Shown one piece after another: positions 12,988-24,018 of a DNA stretch of 64,000 nucleotides (within the stretch, counting starts at the first letter, position 1; each line of letters starts with the position of its first letter). The notes beneath the pieces are model-generated. The model was not told the origin of the DNA, searched no databases, and was given only the letters and a program-made list of their open reading frames with translations. The position numbers were made by a program, and so were the translations under genes. The DNA is taken from NCBI GenBank assembly GCA_963682175.1, contig OY821772.1, positions 45,716,925 to 45,780,924 on the forward strand. Reading direction: 5' to 3'. Source of the stretch: Triglochin maritima (lineage: Eukaryota > Streptophyta > Magnoliopsida > Alismatales > Juncaginaceae).

Positions 12988-13092
12988 AGAAGAAAAGAGA
13001 GGTTTCTTCTTTGTACTTGCAACTGAATAGAGCTTTCCTCTTTGTACTTGCCCCCAAACAGAAGAAAAGAGAAGTTTCTTTCTTGTACTTGC
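12988..13092. repeat. Short imperfect tandem repeat
   Basis: A ~33-bp unit starting AGAAGAAAAGAGA and ending TTGTACTTGC occurs at 12988-13020 and 13060-13092. A partial copy of its second half (ctttgtacttgc) lies at about 13031-13051. Low complexity, no coding role seen. Confidence 0.6.
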
Positions 13093-13291
13093 CACTAAGA
13101 AACTACCGTTCGAAACCAGCGGTTGGAAAACCTTTAAAGTATTGATTCCACCGAGGAAAAGCCATTTTGTAAGTGCAGAATGCACAACCAATGTGATAAT
13201 TTAGAAGTATCCTTGATGGATCAAGCCATTATACTGAACATAAAGACGGAAGCTGTTTTTGTATGTATTGAACTGCATGTACCCCATTCTC

Positions 13292-13921
13292 ATGCCAGGC
13301 ATCTATCTATATCTTTCTAATACAATTGCTCTACTAGCACTGCCTTTTGATTTCGATTACAGCTACAATGTTAACAAGAAAGTCAGTTTTCTTGTTATTG
13401 TCATCATATTACTAGCCTTTTTTGGAGGTGAATGTGACTGGACACTGGATGATTTTATTCAAGTTGTAAATCAGTTATTTATTTATTTTGTATTAACCCT
13501 GTGGCCTTCTAATTGCAGTTCGCTTTGTTAGGTGAATACCTTGTGTCTACATTCTATATTATATACTATATATCCTGTACTTCTTTCATAATACCTCTAT
13601 CCTTTCCCATTCATAAAAATATCTTTGATCATATGTTTTACTGAATTTCATATTTTTTTAGACTTCATCACATCATATTCATCATTTAGTGAGAGTTTTC
13701 TCGTGATTTCTTTCCTGTGAATTCCAGACTTAGCCACCGCACCACCACCTCTGTCGCTGTGCAATGAGTATCACTACTTCGACGGGCCTTGTGACAAAGG
13801 CCAAGGGTCTTGCTGCACAGAGGAATGGTGCAGGAACACCTGCGACCAGCACTTGAAGAAGATGTGGAGTTCGCGGTGCTACCTCAGTGATACCTGTGAG
13901 TGCAAGCATGCTTGTGGATAA
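13292..13921 (+). CDS. Defensin-like (CSalpha-beta) cysteine-rich secreted peptide, 10 cysteines; start codon uncertain
   Basis: Exon 2 (13728-13921) encodes a compact peptide with 10 cysteines spaced C-x9-C-x6-CC-x4-C-x3-C-x11-C-x5-C-x-C-x3-C. The CxxxC (CRNTC) followed by CxC (CEC) is the hallmark of the CSalpha-beta fold of plant defensin-like peptides. The acceptor GAATTCCAG|AC joins in phase 1 to an upstream exon ending at 13427 (GGAG|GTGAAT), whose end encodes KKVSFLVIVIILLAFFG, a good signal-peptide core. The joined cleavage region would be FFGDLATA. One signal exon plus one cysteine exon is the usual gene structure for this class. No ATG sits just before KKVSF; in-frame ATGs lie at 13259, 13277 and 13292, and the last is chosen here. 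The true start may be on another exon or lost. Family members are antimicrobial or signalling peptides; this one's role is unknown. Confidence 0.6.
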
Positions 13922-15609
13922 TAAACTCAAACCAGCTAGCATGCATGCATCTATTTATGCTAATATGCAATTACTGATTGTTGTTGGTGTTTGTGATTGA
14001 TCTATCTAGCTGCTGCAGATAACAGAAGACCATATCTGTGAGTTTTTTTTGTTTAATTGCTGTTGGTTTGCAGTTTGTGTTTTTTCCTGTTTGAACTGTT
14101 GTATATTGGTGTAGGTTTTGGGTTTATGTTTTTTTTCCCTTTCACCCACGTGTATGGTATGTATTTCCCTATTGCTTTCTTAATATATAGACTGCTGATT
14201 GTGATATTGGAACCAGGATGACTGGTTGAGGTTATGGAAGAAAGGGTGTGCCAAACACAATGACATACTGTTAGTGAGACGTTTTGTGAATTGTGATAAA
14301 GAACATGATGCAAGGGCGTAATTCGTTTGCAGAAGTACCTTGAGAAGCTAGGTAATTTAATCTCTGGATGATTATTTTACAGAAAAATATAAACATTTGC
14401 AGTCCAGATATTGTACCTGAGAGTATCTCCTTTTCAACTCCAAAAATAAAGCTGACTCTAGTTTCCTGTACTTTCCTAAAAAGTTTATATCTCGTTACGA
14501 CAGCAAAATATATAATTTTCCGTAAGTACAACATAAAACATATTCACAAATAATTAAGAATTGAAATTCTAAAAAGAGGCGTTCAGAATTCAGATATATT
14601 ATAAATAAACGAAAGTATTGATGATATCTTGAATGTTGGTGTATTGTACCTGTACATGACTGATGATTTAATAGTGAAAGGCAGCTAATTGGAGAAGATG
14701 GAATGGCTGCGATCGATTCTATTCAATGTTACAACTTACAAAATCTTCGTAACAAAAAAATTCTAAGATTGGTTGGTGAGTTGAAGCTTTCAAACGCTAC
14801 TGCCCCTCCCGCGTTTCGGATAGAATATATTATATTTCTCTAGTCTCTAACTAACCAAAAGACTTGACGACACGTTGCATTCGCTTTTGTAATTCCAGTC
14901 CCTCTTTCAGTTCAAATATTAGATGCAGAATAACTTAGACGCATGGTTTATTGGTTTTTGATACATTGCCATTACCATCTATATCAAAATGTGCAAGTTA
15001 CGTACGTAATTCAGATCAAAATTTGCACACCCATCTAGTTAGAATAAATTTCAATTTCTTGTAAATATTAGTCTGTAACAACATCCTCACATGGCAACAC
15101 ATCTGCAGGCAGGGATTGACAAAGAATTGTTAAAAGTAAAATTTGAAAAATAAAAAAATAAACAAACTCATGTGGCGTGTGCAGGTGGGCGAAACGCGTG
15201 GAATTATGCGCGAGCCTCCGGAGATGCTAATAATACAATCAAACATGAGGGGTTTCTACGGAGATTTCACATAAATTTTGAGTCTGTTTCCAACCGTGTG
15301 GTCCCCACCTCCGGCAACTTACCTGAGTCTCAGTGGTCCATCCGTAATATAACCCGAAATAGCGGGGTTTTCGTACGACGTCGGACAGACGATGACCTCA
15401 CCAGGCCTCGAGTCTCGAGTCTCGACACTCGAGCTGTCTTCGCATCCGTACAACTGAACCCATCCCGACCGTCCACTAGGACGAAGGCGTCTAATCTTCC
15501 GCCACGTGTCTCCCAGCACCCTTTCCTTCAAAGAGTTCGTTCTCCGCTTGCCATCAGAGAGAGAGAGAGGGAGAGAGAAGGCAATAAAGAGGGATATTTC
15601 GAGGGAGAA
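13922..15609. other. Intergenic, promoter side of the calmodulin-like gene
   Basis: AT-rich to about 15150, then GC-richer. Near 15405-15435 there is a cluster of overlapping CTCGAG/TCTCGA words, and a GAGAGA microsatellite (15557-15580) sits just before the ATG, as is common in plant 5' leaders. No other gene recognised. Confidence 0.45.
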
Positions 15610-18108
15610 ATGGCGGAACAGTTAAACGAGGAGCAGATTGGGGAGTTCAAGGAAGCCTTCAGCTTCTTCGACAAGGATGGAGATGGTAACACCTTTTCCT
15701 CTTAGTTTTCGACTTCCGGAAGTGGATGGGAATGTCTTGTTTGTGTTTTATTTTGGATGTTTGAATGTTTTGAGATGTTGTTGACTGGTCAACTTTAGTT
15801 GGTGATGGGTTTGTAATCTGTTTTCATGTTGGAAGTGGGGAAAGTGGAAACCATCTAATAAGTTAAGTGTGTTTCCTTGATTGTTGTTTTTAACTTTGCT
15901 TAATTCTGTTTGACTTATGTAAATCATAAGAAGAAGGAAAAGTTATAGAATGCATTTTAGTGTGTCCTATGCAAATCTTGTTTCACATGCTGTTTTTCTT
16001 TCATTTCCAGCCGTTGGATGTCATTCTTCACATTGTGTTTTCCTTTCGGCCAGTGACTTTCTTTGAGGACATGTTTTCATTATGATGGCTGCTTTCATTC
16101 TCTGAAGAATAAATTTCCAATTTTGTGGCGAAGATTACTTCTTCAGTGTAGATCTTACTGCGTGAAATTTATGATGTTTAGGAATTATATATGTGCCTGT
16201 TCATGGTCATGGGCGGGTGTGTTTAACATTTCACATTCAAGAGTTAATAATAATTACAGAGGCAAATCGAGTTTGAGCTGGCTCATTTATCGATCAACGT
16301 CGAAGGAATTGTTAATTTTTCAATTGTTCGTTTTCATGCTAAACCTGAGTCAGTTTTTTCCGAGCCGAGATCAAATAGAGTTTCGAGCTCGAGCCAAAGT
16401 TGACAACCCTACTTTGTTGTGTATGCGTTGGTTTTTTCAAAAGTGATAATACATGTATTGTTTTGAGCATGAGAATGACAATATGAGATAAAGTTTGATG
16501 GTTTCGTTTAGGCGATCTTTAGTAAACATTCTGTCTTTATGTTGGAGGAACATCTTATTCTTGTGTTCTATTCTTGCCTCCGTTGTTTCCATGGTTTATA
16601 ATTGTGGTTTGATTGAGTTGTGGTCCCTCCTGCCCCAACACAAAGTAGCCCCCCTGTGCTTATAAACCTCCAATCTAAATTCATAAAAACCAATGTTCCT
16701 TGACAAGGCCAAAAAAGAACACTACAAATTTTAATCTTCGAATCCCTGCTCCACTGTATCTAGATTGAGAAACCAAATGCCTATGTTGCCTCCTGGTATT
16801 TGTTTTCCCGGGATTATTTTGCAATTTTTTTTCAAATAACACATGAATTTTTGATGCTTGCTCATGAAAACTAACAAATTTTAATCAGAAGAAAAACATC
16901 AACAGAACATGGGAGTCCTATAATGCAAAACAAGTAGAATTTCTATTTAGAGAAGTAAATATACGAGATAGATCCTAGATTGATTGGTCTACAATAGTCA
17001 AATACCATCTAAGGCTGATTGCTGTTTCCTTTTACTTCTATTCTTGAATGGCTTGATTGATTAAAGGAGAGGGAAAGCAGTGGACTCTTAGATCATGCTT
17101 ATGTATTGAGGTTGCTTTACAATGAAAAATTAATAATCAATTGAATATTTTGTTTGATGTATATTGATCATTCTTCTGTTTAGGCTGCATTACCATTAAA
17201 GAATTGGGCACGGTAATGCGATCCCTTGGTCAAAGTCCTACTGAAGCTGAGCTTCAGGATATGATTAATGAGGTTGATGCTGATCAAAATGGAACCATTG
17301 ATTTTCCTGAATTTTTGAATTTGATGGCTCGCAAAATGAAAGTAAGTTAAATCTTGCAACTAGACTCAGTCATGTTCAGGTCTTAATATTCAGCAACCTC
17401 TTGGTTGCTTGTTTATTTCTGGATAATCGACTTAAAATTCTACTGGTGTTTTCTTTTGCTAGAAAGAGATGCTTCATCATGCATTGTAGCTCTAGGTATT
17501 TTTATTCTTGCCGATCATTCTGGTTATGCATGTGAACGAGCTGTCTATTTTGTTCAGCCAGTGTGAAACCAGTCTTGTGATGATACATTGCCACAATGGT
17601 ACTACTAGATTTGTGAAATTTGTTTGATCCACCATCTCTCTCAAAAGCCTAAATTTAGTTGGACGCTACTCTACTATAGTGTCAGCTTTTTCATGTTGGG
17701 CGAAGGAAATATATTTCCAACATCCTTCAGAAAGAACAGAGGTCTTACAGTTTAAATGGTCGTTCTGGTCCCCAGTAGTAGCTTATTTTTTCCTATGTAG
17801 GACACTGATTCTGAGGAAGAGCTCAAGGAAGCTTTCAAAGTTTTCGACAAAGATCAGAACGGCTTTATATCTGCAGCCGAGGTCTGTTAAAAACTATTTC
17901 AATACAATTTAACCTCCCAGCTACTGTTTCTTCAACTTGACCTGAATTCTCTTTCCATGAAAACGACGAGCAGCTTCGCCATGTGATGACCAACATGGGA
18001 GAGAAGTTGACAGATGAGGAGGTGGAGGAGATGATTAGGGAGGCAGATTTTGATGGCGACGGCCAAGTAAATTACGATGAATTTGTCAGAATGATGCTTG
18101 CCAAGTGA
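15610..18108 (+). CDS. CML11: Calmodulin-like protein, CML11/CML8 type, four EF hands
   Basis: Calcium sensor of 149 aa. Four exons: 15610-15685, 17184-17341, 17801-17881 and 17974-18108. The first intron (phase 1) splits the Gly codon of the first EF loop (DKDGDG|C), as in plant calmodulins; the two extra introns fit the CML8/CML11 group rather than canonical calmodulin. EF loops: [36 protein letters not shown] and [12 protein letters not shown], all with the acidic residues at positions 1, 3 and 12 expected for calcium binding. The C-terminus is RMMLAK. Sequence is very close to calmodulin, with differences such as DADQNG and DFDGDG. The exon 4 acceptor (GAGCAG|CTT) has a poor pyrimidine tract but gives the conserved AELRHVMTN. 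Probably functional, acting on calmodulin-type target proteins; the CML11 label rests on exon number and recalled family sequences. Confidence 0.88.
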
Positions 18109-19408
18109 CCCCAACACATCTGCACCACTCCAGAACAAATATTCATCATCTTGCAGAAGCCTTAAAGTAGTAGAAACGTGTCAGTTTTTTGAAATCTATT
18201 TGGCTGTTATTTCCCCTTCATGCTAAACTAGCCGAAAATGTCATGATGTATGCTTGAAATTCTGAAATGTGCTTGATTAGATTTAGAACCCTGAATTGCG
18301 TCGGCCATTTTTGCTTGAATCGTGCTGCTGCTGTTGAAGTACTATCTGTGGACTAGCACCCCTATTACTATATGTGGAAGTCATACCTGTGTTAACTGAT
18401 TTTTCATTGTATTGAACATGTTGTTCACTCTTAGTGCTTTTGTGTTTTTTTTTGTAGTCACTTTTCTTCATTTAACTTACACGTAGGGATAACAAGTATA
18501 TACAACTGGTCGAACCGAATCCGGTGGTACCAAATCAAAACCGAACGGTGGTAAAATGGATATGGGTCAGATCTTGTTATCCAATTATAGAACTGACCTG
18601 GTTCGGTTCCGGATCCATATTTGGTCTATTATTAAAAAAAATCCTAATCCTAAGAGACCTTAACGCCTAACCCTAAGGTTCCTAACCCACTCCTTGTCGT
18701 CCCACCCCCTTTCCCAAGACCCAACCTCTCCCTCTCTTGTATCATATCATGAGCTCGTGACGCCGGCTCACTCCTCCAGTTTCCTGCCGTGACATAGTCC
18801 CACTCCCTCTCCCAAGTCCCAATCTCTCCCGTCGCTTGATGTGACGTTGTCCTACTCCCTCTCCCAAGTCCTAAGAATAGGAGTCAGGTATGCTTTATTT
18901 TGTCTTCTAATTTAAGGCTTCAATAGAATGCAACTTATTTTTGCTTTAAGTTTTCAATCTTTGGAAGTTTACAAGGTAGGTTTTTCACTCATTTTGTCTT
19001 ATATTGTTAGGTATTTTTAAGGGTTTCTTGCTATTCATTGGTGATTTAAGCATTGAAAGTTTTAATATTCTTTTGTAGATTTTTTTAGAGGTTATCTTTT
19101 ATGGATGTTGAAAGTGGTGTTTCTTTGTAGCACCAAGTGTTGCGCGAGTTCAATTGAATATCTTGATTGTAGGTTCACCGGCGTGGAAGAAATTAGGAGT
19201 GATGAATGTTAATTTGATTAGTTATATATGTTTGTTAGTTTCCATTCCAGTGGTTTAAAACATTGGGGTTGAAGATATGCTAGTTTGGGACTTGTATTTT
19301 GGTGCTTTTAGATGCTACTTTTAGTTTATGCATTTGGGTAAAAATTGGGTGGATTAACATAAATTAGCATTTACATGGTACAAAGACCAATCAAAGACTA
19401 CTGGTACT

Positions 19409-19522
19409 TATTAAAGTGTGGGTATCCAACTCAAAATCAATTGACGATGAGTGGAGGGACCCTCAAACTTATAACCTAGGAGAAAGTCCTCAATTTAACC
19501 AATGTGTGACTATTGTCTAACA
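19409..19522 (-). repeat. TRIM LTR (3' LTR in element orientation)
   Basis: Same length as the partner at 19632-19745. They differ at many positions (for example CTCAAACTTATAACCTAGG against CTCCAACTTATAAGGCAGG), so the insertion is not recent. Confidence 0.85.
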
Positions 19523-19631
19523 CTACCCCGTACGTGTGACCTGGTTTTATTTTTTCTCTGTGTCTACGCGTAGATAACAACAATGGTGGATGCGTCAAGT
19601 CGGTTGTTGTGTCTTTCAAGCTCTGATACCG

Positions 19632-19745
19632 TATTGAAGTGTGAGTATCCAACTCAAAACCAATTGACGATGAGTGAAGAGTTCCTCCAACTTATAAGGC
19701 AGGAGAAAGTTCTCAATTTAACCGATGTTAGACTATTCTCTAACA
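19632..19745 (-). repeat. TRIM LTR (5' LTR in element orientation)
   Basis: Directly adjoins the primer-binding site on its left side in window coordinates (19620-19631). Ends TCTCTAACA at 19745 before the GTACT target duplication. Confidence 0.85.
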
Positions 19746-20773
19746 GTACTTTGGTTGTGTTTGGAGTTGGTGAAACTTAAACTTATTACCATACTAGTTC
19801 AAGTTACTTCTCTACTATTTCTTACTTAAATTTAGTTTGGGTAAAAATGTGTTTGTCCACATCCTTGATTTGGATTACACCTTTGATATTTTTAAGCATG
19901 TCTTAAGTACTCTTATACAAGCCAAGACCAAGAGAGTCAAGAAACTGATGTTTAATTTGTTTAATGTTCTCTTGTATAAAATATAGTATGATGTATATTA
20001 TTCAAATTCCTCCAAGTTGAATTTTTACAGGCTTGAAGATCATGAGAATGGAGGACTGCAATTTTGCAACATGACTAACACAGTCCACGAAGACTGATTT
20101 GTATTTGGACATGTTCTTTTACTTTTAATTGTTTCTAAAACTCTTTCAACATGTATTTGGTTGTATTTAAATTGAATATGTATGAAGCAGCTAAACTTGT
20201 TATTTAGAAACATATTGCATTTTAAAAATTAGATGAATGGAGAGGTTAAAGTTGTCGTGGAAATAATGAAAAAAAGTTTGTACATGTAAATTTAGGTAAA
20301 TTGAAAAAAAGTTTTGTATCGAATCCGGTTCCAATGGACCCGATTTTGGATACCGGTGATCGTGATCCCATTGGATCCGATTCTGTGTACCTAAGTTGGA
20401 AATTGACCCAGATCCGGTTCAATTTTGGATACTTAAATATAATATGGATCTATTTCTAGTTCTCCTAGTACCGGAACCGATCCGTCATCCATACTTACAC
20501 CTTGTATGTGTTAATAGTGTTTCAGATAGTTAGGCACTTGAGCCGACCTATTGAATAAACATATTAGATTTTAACTTAATTATCATAATCAATCTTTCAT
20601 TGAGGAAGAAAAGATGAAAAATTCTTAATGTTAGTTGAGTCACCAGTTCTCTAATGGATTGGCCTGCAATAATACATACGGTTCCCTAATTCGACATGGT
20701 CGTCAGGGTGGGACTCCGACCATAAAAAAATTGACACATCCAAGATGTACTTATACAAATAAAAGGGGTTCGA

Positions 20774-20775
<2 letters not shown>

Positions 20776-20807
<32 letters not shown>

Positions 20808-20809
20808 TA
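20776..20809. repeat. Compound (TA)n(GA)n microsatellite
   Basis: A TA run passes directly into a GA run just left of the inverted-repeat element at 20815. Confidence 0.9.
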
Positions 20810-21539
20810 AGGATAGAATGAGCCCTGAGCTCATTTTGTTTAAATGAGCTCCTCAAGATCTAACCATTCATCTCAATCTGAATGGTTGTGGGTCTTTTAC
20901 TTTAAGTGAGGGTAATAAAGTAAATTTGATGGTCTTCCCAATCCCTTTAATCCACGTTACCAAAAACAAACTTATTATTCCTCTTTCCATTTTCGTCATC
21001 ACTTTCTCCTCACTCTCTTAACCCACTATTCATCCTTCAATTTTCGTCATCCCTTTCTCTTCACCCTCCAAACCCTCATTGTCATTCACTACGCCGGATT
21101 CTTCGAGACATCTTGCTTTTTTTGGGTTAGTTATTGCTGCTGATTTCGTTTTTGTTTGGTTTTTTGCTCATGATTTCGGTTTTGTTGGGTTTTAGTTTTT
21201 TGCTGCTGATTTTTATTTTTATTTTGTGGATCTTTAATCTTGTGGTAGTTAATCTTCTTTGTCAAAATGAATTATACTTGATAATTATCTTATGTATTTT
21301 TTAGGATTTTGCAGAGTTACAACTGAAGATACAAATAAATGGCCGGAATGACTTGCAAGGAAGATTAATATTTGTGAACAAGAAGATTAATATTAGTGGA
21401 CAAGATATACATGCAAATAAGAATAAAAAACTATGATAATCTCCTACAGGAATATACATCATTTTTATTTTTTTTGATATACATACTCTAGTAAAAAAAA
21501 ATGTTTTTTGAAATATTCTATATACTTTATTTGTTGAAT

Positions 21540-22560
21540 ATTTTAGGTTTTGTACCAAGCAATGGTGAATGAGTACAGGTTATGTACCTTGTTTTGCTAT
21601 ATCTAAAAGCTGCAATATTACGGTGACAACTGTAATATCGAGGGGCTGCTAGTAATATTATTTTTCAAAACGTAATATTAAAAGAGTATTACATTAACCA
21701 TACGCAATATCAAGATTTTTTAATATTAATTTACTAGACGTAAGATACAATTAATTTTAGTCCTTCCCAATTAAGAAAATGGATGCCTAATAATGTGTAA
21801 AATGTAATTTGGTTCTTCATATAATTTGAGGTTTACAAACGTTTCAACAAAAGTGATCTAGAAGTACGACATGTGTTATGTAACTTGTATAAATATATCT
21901 ATTAGCTGTAATATTACGGAACATTCTATATTCTCTTATTTTTTATGAATATGTTAGGTTTTATTCAACGCAATGGTGAATGAGTACCGATTATGTACAT
22001 TGTCTGACTGTATATATTCGTTGTAATATTACGGTAACAACTGTAATATCGAGATACTGCTGGAATATTACTTTTCAAAACGTAATATTAAAAGAGTATT
22101 ACATTAAACATACGCAATATCAAGATTTTTTAATATTAATTTGCGAGACGTAAGATACAATTAATTTTAGTCCTTCCCAATTAAGAAAATGGATGCCTAA
22201 TAATGTGTAAAATGTAATGTGGATCTTCATATAATTTGAGGTTTACAAACGTTTTAAAAAGAAGTGATGGAGAAGTACATGTGTTATGTAACTTGTATGA
22301 ATAGAGTATATCTATTAGCTGTAATATTACGGAAAATTCTATATACTCTTACTTTTATTGAATATGTTAGGTTTTGTTCAACGCAACAGTGAAGGAGTAT
22401 AGGTTATGTACCTTGTATGACTGTAACTATTACTTGTAATATTATCGTAACAACTGTAATATCGACAAGCTGTTGTAATATTATTTTTCAAAACGTAATA
22501 TTAGAAGGGTATTACACTAAGCATAAGTAATATCAAGATGTAATATTAATTTGCTACACG
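21540..22560. repeat. Tandem array, unit about 412 bp, roughly 2.5 copies
   Basis: The landmark TTAGGTTTTG/A recurs near 21545, 21956 and 22369, a spacing of 411-413 bp. Each unit contains several GTAATATTAC-like palindromes and the shared stretch CCTTCCCAATTAAGAAAATG. The third copy is partial. Divergence between copies is low (a few per cent by eye). Confidence 0.8.
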
Positions 22561-22677
22561 TATGTAATAATAACTATAAATATTCAGTCATACATACAAC
22601 AGTTTCATGCAATTGTAATGTTGTATAATTCAAAAAGTGAGAAGAATCCCAAAAAATAAAAATAAATTTCCTCTAAT

Positions 22678-22921
22678 CTATTCGGAACATGTTCCACGAA
22701 GTATCATAGCAACGTATTCATCACGAATCCGAGCCATATCATCTTCTCCAAAATCAAATATATTTTTTCCTTCTGAGAGATATTCTGCAATCTTCAATAC
22801 ATACAAACCGCAATTCAAACTTGTGGCTGATTGTTGGGGGGCAAGGAACATGTTCTACTTCCCAAGTCTTCATATTATCAAAATTGTGCGTCATTTCGAA
22901 GTACTTAGTCACCCACTTGGA
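22678..22921 (-). pseudogene. Ulp1-like (C48) cysteine protease C-terminal exon, frameshifted
   Basis: Minus-strand exon after an acceptor TTTTTGCAG|TCC at about 22922. The first part reads KWVTKYFEM...WEVEHVPC. A six-base homopolymer (22836-22841) then shifts the frame by one, and the second part reads QQSATSLNCGLYVLKIAEYL and continues to a natural stop at 22678. The Q...NCG pattern matches the Gln and Cys region of Ulp1/SENP proteases (usually DCG), and the LYVLK..EYLS following it is typical. It would cleave SUMO-like conjugates if intact. Here it is a remnant within the inverted-repeat element. Confidence 0.6.
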
Positions 22922-23950
22922 CTGCAAAAATTAACATTTCAACTCAGAAAAAACAAAACATATCAACTGAAAATTGGAAACAATAAACTATAAGTCTATG
23001 CGTATTAGAAGCCAAGAACATGAAACAATATACCCACTGAAGAACTCTTGCTTTAGCCTGAGCGGAATTAAAAGAATAGTACGACTGGAATCGACTTTGT
23101 TGAAAGTTGATGACAAAAAGATGTCAGTGACTACCCGTGTGCAAAATCATGAAAGTAATTAACTATACCCAAAATATAACTTGGACAATCGAAACAATGA
23201 CAAAGGTTTTTCTTCATTTATCAAAATGTCATCTGGACATGACTGCAACTTTATCTACATTTAAATTAAGTCAAGAAAAAAAGTTTCAACAACTAATCCT
23301 TGGAATGAACCAAAGAATGAATATTAAACAACCAATCAAACAAGGAAGGAACATTAACCTGAGGGTAAACATAAAAGAATAGACAAATGATGTAACAAAC
23401 CACAATATGCGAACTTTGAATCAGTTGGGATTATCACAACATCATGCAACAGATCATGACAAACAACATCCCTCGAGTATTTGAAAGTATGTCAATTCGA
23501 GATTTGCACATTAAAATAGAAGTTCCACATCAAAACATATGAGCATATAGCACAACGAAAATCACAATGGAAGTACAAAGTGGAGTCATTGTCGTCGTCT
23601 CCCCTCCTCCTCCGTTGACCTCATCTCCCCTCGCCTTCGTTGCAAAACCTCGCGAACCGACGACAACGACTCCACCATCACCCACAACCCGCAATGCAGC
23701 AGGATTGGGATGGTGTCATCTCCCCCAACGACGACGAAAATGCCGGTGAAGGTGGCAAGAATATGTTTAGTTTGAGAGAGGTGTAGAAACGCAGGATGGG
23801 GGAAGGGAATGAGGGTAATTGCTATTTCCAACTTTACCCCTTTTGTGAATAAAATAAACAGATCTAACATTCACCTTTGGATTTGATTTAGATGGTGGAT
23901 GTTTAGGGGACTCACTTAAGCTTAAATGAGCCATGAGCTCATTCTATAAT

Positions 23951-23954
<4 letters not shown>

Positions 23955-24016
<62 letters not shown>

Positions 24017-24018
24017 TG
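23955..24018. repeat. (AT)n microsatellite with a (GT)n tail
   Basis: About 50 bp of pure AT dinucleotide followed by GTGTGTGTGT, adjoining the right end of the inverted-repeat element. Confidence 0.95.

Larger units (their letters stand above)
19409..19745 (-). mobile_element. TRIM: miniature LTR retrotransposon, 337 bp, inside the hAT element
   Basis: Two 114-bp direct repeats (19409-19522 and 19632-19745) flank 109 bp. The 5-bp target duplication GTACT (19404-19408 and 19746-19750) is perfect. On the minus strand the LTR starts TGTTAGA and ends AATA (TG...TA rather than TG...CA). It is followed by a primer-binding site CGGTATCAGAGC, one base off the initiator-Met tRNA match, and a short polypurine run GGGGTAG precedes the second LTR. 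No coding capacity. It must depend on another retrotransposon for movement. Confidence 0.85.
18484..20493. mobile_element. Non-autonomous hAT-like DNA transposon, about 2.0 kb
   Basis: Left end TAGGGATAACAAG and right end, read inward, TATGGATGACGG; the hAT consensus is close to TAGGGATGACAA. Flanks CTTACACG (18476-18483) and CTTACACC (20494-20501) make an 8-bp target duplication with one mismatch. Subterminal regions are dense in GGTTCCGGATCC/GAACCGGATC words on both sides, typical of plant hAT elements. No transposase was seen. A TRIM is inserted at 19409-19745. Confidence 0.65.
20815..23946. mobile_element. 3.1-kb terminal-inverted-repeat element with a Ulp1 protease remnant
   Basis: Left end AGAATGAGCCCTGAGCTCAT and right end read inward AGAATGAGCTCATGGCTCAT form an imperfect terminal inverted repeat. 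Similarity continues weakly inward (AGATCTAAC and GTTAGATCTG). Each end also carries an AAATGAGC-type internal palindrome. Flanking bases are TA on both sides, and simple-sequence TA tracts lie beyond. Inside are a 412-bp tandem array and, on the minus strand, a decayed Ulp1-type cysteine-protease exon. Ulp1 domains occur in several plant DNA transposon groups (some MULEs, CACTA). No transposase core was recognised, so the superfamily is left open. Confidence 0.6.

Noticed and set aside
15172..15705. 177-codon frame running into the calmodulin-like exon 1
   Set aside because: The upstream part is GC-rich leader without family resemblance. The ATG at 15610 gives the conserved calmodulin N-terminus and the expected length.
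21610..22330. Several TAATATTAC-like words, the geminivirus origin nonanucleotide, in the tandem array
   Set aside because: The words are short AT palindromes without the GC-rich stem-loop or iterons of a viral origin, and no replication-protein sequence is present. They follow from the repeat unit.
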